NCBI GenBank assembly: GCA_035307785.1
Contig: DATGHS010000056.1
Coordinates: 1-20,568 of the forward strand
DNA length: 20,568 nt
From: DATGHS01 sp035307785
GTDB lineage: Bacteria; Planctomycetota; Planctomycetia; Gemmatales; Gemmataceae
Direction of reading: 5' to 3'
Part shown: positions 1 to 5,428 of the stretch, piece after piece
Numbering within the stretch: the stretch's first letter is position 1
Layout of the letters: every line of letters begins with the position of its first letter
Program-made: the position numbers and the translations under genes
The notes under the pieces: model-generated
Database searches by the model: none
Told to the model about the DNA's origin: nothing
Seen by the model: the letters and a program-made list of their open reading frames with translations, nothing else

Positions 1-375
1 CCAACGTCTGGTGAGTCGTTCCAGATTCAGCGTCACGATGACATTTTCGTGGTGACGCCGTCGCCGGAAATCGAGAGCATGTCGGATGTTATGATTGAAA
101 ATGCGGCCCAGATCGTGCTGGCCCCTATCAAGGCCGCCGACCGGGCGCCGAGCGGGATCATCTTCGACCTCACGAATATTAATTACTTTGGGTCGATGTT
201 CATCACGTTCTTGCTGCGCTGCCATTTGCAGCTAAAAAAGGTCGGCGACGGCGAAGTGGTGCTCGCCGGCGTGTCCGACCGAGTCCGTGAGCTGCTGCGC
301 ATGACGCAGCTAGATACGCTCTGGGCGCTGTACGACAGCAAGGCCGAGGCACTCGAAGCGCTGGGGACCGATTGA
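1..375 (+). CDS. STAS-domain protein (anti-sigma factor antagonist type), 5' end outside window
   Basis: The reading frame is open from base 1, so the start lies upstream of the window. A GTG at 49 could start a shorter form, but that would cut off the first strand of the domain (residues FQIQRHDDIFVV just before it). The fold follows the STAS pattern: a strand with IIFDL, the switch loop YFGSM at 184-198, a helix FLLRCHLQL, a strand VVLAGV, then VRELLRMTQLDTLW and a closing helix. Such proteins normally switch partners when a Ser in the DSSG loop is phosphorylated by an anti-sigma kinase. Here the first loop Ser is kept (193-195) and the next position is Met, so classical phosphoregulation may be altered. 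The partner is not visible in the window. Fold confidence is high; the precise role is unknown. Confidence 0.8.
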   Translation, partial: PTSGESFQIQRHDDIFVVTPSPEIESMSDVMIENAAQIVLAPIKAADRAPSGIIFDLTNINYFGSMFITFLLRCHLQLKKVGDGEVVLAGVSDRVRELLRMTQLDTLWALYDSKAEALEALGTD

Positions 376-390
376 GTTGAAGACAAGATC

Positions 391-479
391 TGAACAGAAG
401 CAAACAAAGGAAACGAAGAAAAAAACAAAGACCGCTCTGTGCTGATCTCTTCTTCGTTTGCTTCGTTTCCTTCTGTTCA
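391..479. repeat. Inverted repeat made of 9-bp units
   Basis: Arms at 392-420 and 450-478 are complementary with only three mismatches over 29 bp, with a 29-nt loop. Each arm is three 9-bp units of the pattern SAAACGAAG plus AA: left units at 392-400, 401-409 and 410-418; right units on the other strand at 470-478, 461-469 and 452-460. The element sits 16 nt after the STAS gene and just before an intrinsic terminator, so it would fold into a long hairpin in the 3' untranslated RNA. Confidence 0.8.
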
Positions 480-487
480 ATTCTTCA

Positions 488-515
488 CCCGCCGTAACGG
501 CGGGTTGTTTTTTTT
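488..515 (+). terminator. Rho-independent terminator
   Basis: A perfect 7-bp GC-only stem, CCCGCCG at 488-494 and CGGCGGG at 498-504, has a TAA loop and is followed by TTGTTTTTTTT at 505-515. It fits the end of the STAS transcript and insulates the LOG-family gene downstream. Confidence 0.9.
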
Positions 516-591
516 CCCGATTCGCCCATTCCCGCCACTCGGCTACAATGACACTCTCTGCGATTCTCTTCACCGTGGAGAAAGGAAACAC

Positions 592-1632
592 ATGGAAGCC
601 AACGGCAAAATCGACGGACAGGATTCGTTCCACCGTATTCACGATAACGAGCTTCATCACGAAGGCGCGTACCAGAAACTCGGCGTGGAGGACATGGTCC
701 GCCAGATCAAGGAGACGGCCGATAAGCTGGTGCTCGACCACGCCACCCGCGGCGATGTGAAGCTCCTCAGCACGGCCATGAAGGAACTGCGCTACTGTTT
801 CAAGGTCTTCTCCGCATTCCGAGAGCATCGCAAGGTCACCGTTTTTGGCTCGGCCCGCACCAAGCCCGACAATCCTTCTTACAAGCAGGCCGTCGAATTT
901 GGCCGGAGAATGGCGAAAGAAGGCTTCATGGTCATCACCGGCGCCGCCCAGGGCATCATGGAGGCCGGCCATGTGGGGGCCGGGCGCGACATGAGCGTCG
1001 GGGTGAATATTCTGCTGCCGTTCGAGCAAGAAGCCAATTCGATCATTCACGGCGACAAGAAGCTGATGCACCTGAAATACTTCTTCACGCGCAAACTCTT
1101 GTTCGTGAAAGAGGCCGCCGCCGTGGTGCTCTTCCCCGGCGGCTTCGGCACTCTGGACGAGGGCTTTGAGGCGCTCACGCTGGTGCAAACGGGCAAATCG
1201 CACCTGTTTCCGATTGTGCTCGTGGACGAACCGGGCGGCGATTACTGGAAGCAATTCCAAGTTTTCATCGGCCGCTGCTTGCGTGACCGTGGCATGATCT
1301 CGCCGGAAGACATGTCGCTGTTCAAAGTCACCGACTCCGTGGACGAAGCTGCCGCAGAAGTACTGAATTTCTACCGCGTCTACCACAGCATGCGCTACGT
1401 GGACGGCGAACTGGTTCTACGACTCCAGCACGACCTCAGTGACAAAACGCTGGCCCGCATCCGCAAGGATTTCGCCGGCATCGTAGAGCAAGGCACCTTC
1501 GAACAAGGCCCCGCACTTCCGCAGGAGCAAAATGAGACGCAAATCCTGCACCTGCCAAGACTGCGCTTCCGTTTCGACCGCCGGAGCCTGGGCCGGCTGC
1601 GGCAATTGATTGATGTAATCAATCGGGAATGA
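592..1632 (+). CDS. LOG-family Rossmann-fold protein (nucleotide 5'-monophosphate phosphoribohydrolase type)
   Basis: A 346-aa cytoplasmic protein starting at ATG 592, chosen because a GGAGAAAGG Shine-Dalgarno stretch lies just upstream; the frame is open further upstream but crosses the terminator at 488-515. The LOG core is clear: VFGSAR at residues 84-89, TGAAQGIMEAG at 116-126 (usually TGGGxGIM), and the diagnostic PGGFGTLDE at 182-190, which carries the catalytic Glu of the PGGxGTxxE motif. Family members split nucleoside monophosphates into base and ribose 5-phosphate (cytokinin-activating LOG, bacterial PpnN); older annotations call them lysine decarboxylases. About 80 mostly helical residues precede the core and about 100 follow it, longer than minimal LOG proteins of about 190 aa. 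The substrate cannot be read from the sequence. It appears to be a single-gene unit. Confidence 0.88.
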   Translation: MEANGKIDGQDSFHRIHDNELHHEGAYQKLGVEDMVRQIKETADKLVLDHATRGDVKLLSTAMKELRYCFKVFSAFREHRKVTVFGSARTKPDNPSYKQAVEFGRRMAKEGFMVITGAAQGIMEAGHVGAGRDMSVGVNILLPFEQEANSIIHGDKKLMHLKYFFTRKLLFVKEAAAVVLFPGGFGTLDEGFEALTLVQTGKSHLFPIVLVDEPGGDYWKQFQVFIGRCLRDRGMISPEDMSLFKVTDSVDEAAAEVLNFYRVYHSMRYVDGELVLRLQHDLSDKTLARIRKDFAGIVEQGTFEQGPALPQEQNETQILHLPRLRFRFDRRSLGRLRQLIDVINRE

Positions 1633-1672
1633 GGATTGGATTGGACGGATTGGACAGTTCGTCTGTTTTTTT

Positions 1673-1701
1673 GTTGCATGCAACTTGACATCAGGTACAA
1701 T
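1673..1701 (+). promoter_or_regulatory. Possible promoter with a 12-bp palindrome
   Basis: A perfect palindrome GTTGCATGCAAC lies at 1673-1684, 68 bp before the start of the next gene. It contains a TTGCAT hexamer (1674-1679) spaced 16 bp from TACAAT (1696-1701), a plausible sigma-70-type pair. A repressor bound at the palindrome would cover the -35 box. This is inference from spacing only. Confidence 0.35.
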
Positions 1702-1752
1702 CGAACGTGGAAAGGACACGCGCTGACGCGACCTCATTTTGGGAGATAACGA

Positions 1753-2823
1753 ATGATCCTCCCCGAAATCCTCGCGATGGTGTCAGTGACAGGGAATCAG
1801 CACGACGATTACGACGTCGCGCAGGGAAATCTTTTAGCGGCCCATGGACTGCCGGGAGCCGAAGGCAGAAACTTTTTGAATGACTTAGACTGGATCGACC
1901 ATGTCGCCAAGACCGTGCGGATTGAGACTCTTCGACATTCCTATCAATTTCGCGACAACCCATCAGCGTTTGAGAATTGCCCGGCGTATTTTTGCATGCT
2001 CGTGCTCGCAACCGTGATGTACCAGCAATTTGGTGTGCGCTATAATCCGGCACGCATTCGCGATCCCAAATTCCAAGACCCCTATTGCCTTGACCCTGAT
2101 TTTTCTGATTCTCGCGATTTGTTTATCCACGGGATGATTGGCGGCCCCGGCGGAACATGTGCCTCAATGCCCGTCCTAAAGGCGGCGGTGGGCAGGCGAT
2201 TGGGCTACCCGCTGAAGCTGGTCGAGGCGAAAGGTCACCTATTCCTTCGCTGGGATGATGTCAGCGGCGAACAATGGCGGCCCGGTGCGAGATTCAACAT
2301 TGAGGCGACGTGCGAAGGCTTGGCATGCCCGCCCGACGAACATTACTTGCGCTGGCCGCACCCTATGGATGAAAGAGATTTGACTGTCTATGGCTACATG
2401 CAGCCATTGACGCCGCCCGAGGAGACCGCGATGTTCCGCTCGACAAGGGCAATTTGCCTTTGGGAAAATGGGAATTACGCCGAATGTCTGCGCGAATGTC
2501 ATTGGGCCATTGTGTTAGCCCCGCACCGCCCCCAGCATTGTTGGCAAATTATGGACTTTTACAAGAAATACCGAGCTGTTATGGCGACCAAAACGCGCGA
2601 AGAGGTCGCAAAGCTCGCATTGTATTTTGAAGAAGAGCATGCAATTCAAGAGAACATTGTTTTCGGACACCAGGAAAGGCTTCGGAGAGGTAGGCCCGGC
2701 TTTAACTTGGCAGAATTTGGAGTATTTACGCCAGCAGAGTTCGAAGCAAGAAAACAGGAATTGTCTGCCTTGCCCGGAATAATCACGCGCCCGAAAGTCG
2801 AAGCAATCCCGAGCGTATTTTGA
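1753..2823 (+). CDS. Transglutaminase-like (SirB1-type) Cys-His protein with a TPR-like tail
   Basis: A 356-aa protein with GGGAG at 1741-1745, 7 nt before ATG 1753. The central domain has the papain-like transglutaminase signature: Cys136 in GGTCASMP, followed by the helix VLKAAVGRRLGYPLKLV; His162 in GHLFLRWD; and Asp168 or Asn182 (FNIE) as the likely third member. This layout resembles the SirB1/transglutaminase-like group. Residues from about 230 (ICLWENGNYAECLRECHWA) read like one tetratricopeptide helix pair, often used for protein contact. There is no signal peptide. The gene lies 12 nt before an RHS-tip gene and probably shares its transcript, so it may process, cross-link or otherwise act on that product. 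Base composition is lower in GC than the housekeeping genes (about 47% in a hand count of 2581-2760), which suggests transfer. Catalysis is inferred, not certain. Confidence 0.7.
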   Translation: MILPEILAMVSVTGNQHDDYDVAQGNLLAAHGLPGAEGRNFLNDLDWIDHVAKTVRIETLRHSYQFRDNPSAFENCPAYFCMLVLATVMYQQFGVRYNPARIRDPKFQDPYCLDPDFSDSRDLFIHGMIGGPGGTCASMPVLKAAVGRRLGYPLKLVEAKGHLFLRWDDVSGEQWRPGARFNIEATCEGLACPPDEHYLRWPHPMDERDLTVYGYMQPLTPPEETAMFRSTRAICLWENGNYAECLRECHWAIVLAPHRPQHCWQIMDFYKKYRAVMATKTREEVAKLALYFEEEHAIQENIVFGHQERLRRGRPGFNLAEFGVFTPAEFEARKQELSALPGIITRPKVEAIPSVF

Positions 2824-2835
2824 GGAGATGAAGCC

Positions 2836-3138
2836 ATGTTTAACCCGGTAACCGGCCGGTTTTTGTCTGTCGACCCCAGGTCGCCAGATGGGGTGGACCT
2901 CCTTTATGAGCACCCATTCGTCTACGCTCGAAACAATCCCGTTAATTGGGTTGACCCCACTGGCGAGCAAGCGCGCAAGCTCGAGGACTGTGAGAAATGT
3001 CTCGTAGCCATTTTCCAGAACGCGGTTTTTGCCCTTACTCCGGCAGAATTCGACGGCGTGACCAACGCCGCGATCGAGGTTTTCCCGAAAGGTTTTAGGA
3101 TGGGGGCTCCTTCGCCCCAATCAAGATTAGCGCTGTGA
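2836..3138 (+). CDS. Orphan RHS-repeat-associated core tip (N-terminal half of a split gene)
   Basis: Starts at ATG 2836 with GAGGAG at 2822-2827. Residues 2-45 match the end of the RHS-associated core: FNPVTGRFLSVDP, then YARNNPVNWVDPTGE. In full RHS/YD-repeat proteins this segment closes the shell and precedes a variable C-terminal toxin. Here no YD repeats come before it; the gene begins almost exactly at the core motif, as in stand-alone tip cassettes. The last 12 residues (from Met93, MGAPSPQSRLAL) look out of frame. Shifting by one base near 3097-3105 continues directly into the HELVH domain of the next frame, so the two were probably one protein of about 289 aa. The gene overlaps the next one by 4 bases. 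Confidence 0.7.
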   Translation: MFNPVTGRFLSVDPRSPDGVDLLYEHPFVYARNNPVNWVDPTGEQARKLEDCEKCLVAIFQNAVFALTPAEFDGVTNAAIEVFPKGFRMGAPSPQSRLAL

Positions 3139-3701
3139 TAAGTGGAGAATATGCCGCGCGAATTGCCCAGCTCGCGTTCGACAACGACGCTGATGCAATT
3201 ACTCTCCCGGGCGTCTTTGGAACCATGGTTTTTGCGCGGTCGCCGCTACGGCCATGTGCAGGCTTTCAAATTCGTAGCACCATGGACTTCGCGCTTGTCG
3301 GCCACGAGCTAGTGCATGCCCTACAGATTAACCGAATTACCGGGGCGCGATTCCTTGCACAATACCTCGCGGAGTACGGGTACAACATCACAATTGGTAT
3401 GGCACCGAAGGCCGCTTATGAATGCATTTCTTTTGAGGTGGAGGCCTTTGCGTTCCAACACGCATTAGAGCAAATTATGGCCAGGGGTAACAATAAGGCG
3501 CTTTTTGCGGGCGCGTGCTGCGATCTTGACCTTAATTCACCGTTCACCAATTCGGGCCGGAATCCTACCAAAGCGCTAGCAGATGAATTTGCTGCGGAGT
3601 TCAAAAAACAGCTAGCAATCGCCCAGCTTAAATGTAAAGCCGCCGTCCCCCCATCGACGACGATCCGTATCCTGCAAATGATTAGACGGATAACCGAATG
3701 A
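3135..3701 (+). CDS. Zincin-type metallopeptidase-like domain (HELVH), probably the C-terminal half of the RHS-tip protein
   Basis: As read, it opens with GTG at 3135 inside the previous stop (GTGA overlap) and encodes 188 aa. The frame is open back to 3099, and the extra residues (DGGSFAPIKISAV) look coding. The domain carries His57-Glu58-Leu-Val-His61 in DFALVGHELVHALQ, preceded by DAITLPG, and followed by YECISFEVEAF with Glu101 or Glu103 as the likely third zinc ligand. The order AITL, HELVH..Q, Y.x.EY, E.EA resembles DUF4157-type or eCIS-core-like zincins found in secreted and polymorphic-toxin proteins. It most likely forms the effector end of the RHS-tip protein at 2836. No immunity gene is recognised; the lipoprotein downstream is the only neighbour. 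Two readings are possible: a decayed or miscalled frameshift, or two coupled genes. Confidence 0.6.
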   Translation: MISGEYAARIAQLAFDNDADAITLPGVFGTMVFARSPLRPCAGFQIRSTMDFALVGHELVHALQINRITGARFLAQYLAEYGYNITIGMAPKAAYECISFEVEAFAFQHALEQIMARGNNKALFAGACCDLDLNSPFTNSGRNPTKALADEFAAEFKKQLAIAQLKCKAAVPPSTTIRILQMIRRITE

Positions 3702-3777
3702 GACGATAAGCAGGGAAGCAAGCTCCACGCAGTTTAGAGATGGCTCGGAGGACGCCATTTTTTGGAGGTGTACTCAA

Positions 3778-4206
3778 TTGCGGCTTTCGCAATGCCGGTA
3801 TTTTTGGGTTTGTAGCATAGTTTGCGTGGCCGTTGGCTGCCGGCCGACGGCAAAATATGACGTTGTCGGATTCGTGCGAACGGAGCAAGGGATTAACCAT
3901 TCATTCGCCCTTTCCCAAGCACAAGCCCAAGGGCCGGAACCTCCGGTCGCGCATGCAAAGATTTGGTTGACATATGACTCCGATGGAAAGCAGCCCATAC
4001 GTGGCTTCGATGCGACATCCGACGAGACTGGATATTACAGAATTCGCACTGAGAACATCCCCCCGGCAACCGACCCCGACGGTAATTATTTTTTGGTCGT
4101 CGAAAAAGAAGGATATGACCGACTGATAGTGCCAATCAGATTGGGGCTCCTGTCCAGGTATGGTGAAAACACACTCATCCTCAAAAGCACTGAAAACAAG
4201 CCCTGA
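3778..4206 (+). CDS. Small lipoprotein with a carboxypeptidase-regulatory-like beta-sandwich
   Basis: A 142-aa protein starting at TTG 3778, supported by a strong GGAGGTG at 3764-3770. The first 21 residues form a lipoprotein signal: RLSQCR, a hydrophobic stretch, then VAVGC with Cys21 as the lipidation site. The rest follows the pattern of transthyretin-like or carboxypeptidase-regulatory domains: VVGFVRTEQG, PVAHAKIWLTYDSDG, then TSDETGYYRIRTENIP and YFLVVEKEGYDRLIVPI. Planctomycetes have many such short surface lipoproteins of unknown role. It follows the zincin frame by 76 nt and has similarly modest GC content, so it belongs to the same accessory block. It could be a surface partner or an antidote for the RHS product, but nothing shows this. 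Confidence 0.7.
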   Translation: MRLSQCRYFWVCSIVCVAVGCRPTAKYDVVGFVRTEQGINHSFALSQAQAQGPEPPVAHAKIWLTYDSDGKQPIRGFDATSDETGYYRIRTENIPPATDPDGNYFLVVEKEGYDRLIVPIRLGLLSRYGENTLILKSTENKP

Positions 4207-4300
4207 AACGTCCGGCTGCTTCGGATGGAACGATAAATATTTGCACCCTTCGGAAATGCCCGCTTCTAAAGCGGCAGCAGAGTTGACGTACGATTTGATG

Positions 4301-4335
4301 AAAAAAAAACAGGGCCACCGACTGGTGGCCCTGTT
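4301..4335 (-). terminator. Rho-independent terminator, minus strand
   Basis: A perfect 12-bp stem, 4308-4319 with 4324-4335, has a 4-nt loop. Reading the minus strand it runs straight into a U tract (nine A on the + strand, 4301-4309). It is the strongest terminator in the window. No minus-strand protein gene ends here; it closes the candidate small RNA. Confidence 0.93.
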
Positions 4336-4455
4336 ACCAAGCTGACTTACGGGTCCCGTCCATCCCTTCGGTAGCTTGGATGCCTTATCCGTTCCCCCCT
4401 CGGAACGGTTAAGACGCTCATTTAAGTGGTCACAACGACAAAAGCTCGTTGCTAC
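4301..4455 (-). ncRNA. Candidate small structured RNA, about 150 nt
   Basis: On the minus strand a sigma-70-like promoter at 4462-4490 and the terminator at 4301-4335 bound a stretch without a convincing reading frame. It contains four hairpins in order: CAACGA/TCGTTG (4446-4451 with 4433-4438), CCGTTCC/GGAACGG (4402-4408 with 4389-4395), CCAAGCT/AGCTTGG (4373-4379 with 4337-4343) enclosing a 29-nt loop rich in G, and the terminator stem. I do not recognise it as SRP RNA, 6S RNA, tmRNA, RNase P or a known riboswitch; the SRP GUCAGG/GGAAGGAAGCAGCC core is absent. It could also be a long 3' tail of the DUF2203 transcript, but that gene appears to have its own terminator at 4554-4612. The 5' end is estimated from the -10 box. 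Confidence 0.5.
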
Positions 4456-4461
4456 AAAAGA

Positions 4462-4490
4462 ACCCTAGAACGCGCTTTTCGAAAATGCAA
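4462..4490 (-). promoter_or_regulatory. Candidate sigma-70-type promoter for the small RNA
   Basis: On the minus strand TTGCAT (4485-4490) is followed after exactly 17 nt by TAGGGT (4462-4467). Transcription would start near 4455, about 155 nt before the terminator ends. Both boxes deviate from consensus, so support comes mainly from spacing and from the terminator downstream. Confidence 0.4.
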
Positions 4491-4553
4491 ATCGCCGAAG
4501 CGTTTTTTTTCAAAGATTTCCAATTTTTCTTGTTGTGTAACGGAAAAACCGTC

Positions 4554-4612
4554 AAAAACAGACAACCGCTTGCAACCGATCCCTTGTCCCAGGATCGAAT
4601 CGCAAGCGGTTG
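4554..4612 (-). terminator. Two-tier hairpin terminator of the DUF2203 gene
   Basis: An 11-bp perfect outer stem pairs 4602-4612 with 4563-4573, and an inner 6-bp stem pairs 4592-4597 with 4577-4582. Read on the minus strand the hairpin is followed by TCTGTTTTTG (U tract at 4554-4558). It lies 23 bp after the DUF2203 stop codon and separates that gene from the small RNA downstream. Confidence 0.7.
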
Positions 4613-4635
4613 GTATTGAATGCTTTAAGAAAAAA

Positions 4636-5115
4636 TCACCGGTGGCTGACAAGCCGGATTGGCGCTCCTTCATTCCAATTCGGCGGAATCGGCCGGCGGA
4701 CGGCTTCGCCGTCAAAATGCCAGTAGGCCACGTTGTCTTCCCCCATTTGCCAGGAGAAAAATGCTGGCCGGCCGTTCACTAAAGTGGGGAACCCAATCTG
4801 ACCGGTAGTGACGTTTACAAGTATCGCGCCCAGTTGGGCTAGTTCCTGCTGTTCTTCTTGAATGCGGCCTTCCAGGCGCACGACCTCGCCCTGAAGCGTA
4901 TAACGGCGTTCGCGTTCCGGCCACGACAATTCCCGCTTGTTGCGATCCAGGCCTTCCTGCTCGAATTGAAAGCGATTCAGTTCCTGACGGTCGTGAATAA
5001 TATCAGAAACGATGCGTTGGACGAGTGGCAACATCCGACGCGCGGTGGTGAGATCGACAGTCTGGTTCTTTTGCCGGGTTTTCTCGGTGGAGGCCCGGTT
5101 AGGTTTGCTGCTCAT
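4636..5115 (-). CDS. DUF2203 family protein
   Basis: A 159-aa protein. The start is ATG 5115 because GGGGAGG sits 6 nt upstream on the minus strand; a TTG at 5130 would place that ribosome site inside the gene. The N-terminal half is helical: TVDLTTARRMLPLVQRIVSDI, then a charged coiled-coil-like stretch to about residue 100. It ends in the conserved DUF2203 motif: TGQIGFPTLVNGR, FFSWQMGEDNVAYWH and a closing RRPIP. The family is soluble and uncharacterised, and is found across planctomycetes, Thermus-like bacteria and actinobacteria. It forms its own minus-strand unit with a terminator just downstream. Family assignment is fairly sure; function is unknown. Confidence 0.78.
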   Translation of the reverse strand: MSSKPNRASTEKTRQKNQTVDLTTARRMLPLVQRIVSDIIHDRQELNRFQFEQEGLDRNKRELSWPERERRYTLQGEVVRLEGRIQEEQQELAQLGAILVNVTTGQIGFPTLVNGRPAFFSWQMGEDNVAYWHFDGEAVRRPIPPNWNEGAPIRLVSHR

Positions 5116-5339
5116 GGCATACCTCCCCAATTGCCAGGGCGAAAGCCGTCATCACAACTTCCCCCACAGTTATCATAGTCCGCAGATCAAGCCCTTGTCG
5201 TGCGAAAACAAGGAGACCGGCGAAGAAAATCAGGTTCGCAAAACAAAACGAACCGGTCAGGAAAACCTTTTCAACCAAAAAGCTTACCCGCTGCAGCTGT
5301 CATAGCGAAGCCGGGCGAGATTTTCCACATGGATTGAAA

Positions 5340-5428
5340 AACCTAACCCCTAGCCCCTTCCCTACGAGGGAAGCGGCGAACGGATTGTCTCCCCGTTCCT
5401 CTCAGAAAAGGGGGTCGGGGATTAGGTT
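5340..5428. repeat. Palindromic intergenic repeat with C/G-rich inverted ends
   Basis: Ends starting AACCTAACCCC at 5340-5350 and finishing GGGGATTAGGTT at 5417-5428 are inverted copies of each other with a few mismatches over about 18 bp. An inner hairpin, CTTCCCT/AGGGAAG, lies at 5357-5373. The element abuts the stop codon of the NagB/PIG-L gene, sharing 2 bases. The CCCC-TAGCCCC-TTCCC style resembles the two repeats at 13719 and 13825. The rest of the 311-bp stretch between the DUF2203 start and this gene (5116-5339) shows no gene. Confidence 0.65.

Noticed and set aside
439..591. Upstream extension of the LOG protein to 439
   Set aside because: It would translate the hairpin arm and the intrinsic terminator; ATG 592 has a good ribosome site.
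310..1386. Open frame (358 aa) antisense to the LOG gene
   Set aside because: It crosses the terminator and hairpin and overlaps the well-supported LOG protein; composition is typical of an antisense frame.
1685..1701. TTGACA at 1685 as a -35 box for TACAAT at 1696
   Set aside because: The spacer is only 5 bp; the TTGCAT at 1674 fits better.
4160..4345. 61-aa frame overlapping the lipoprotein end and the terminator
   Set aside because: It has no ribosome site and reads through the perfect terminator stem.
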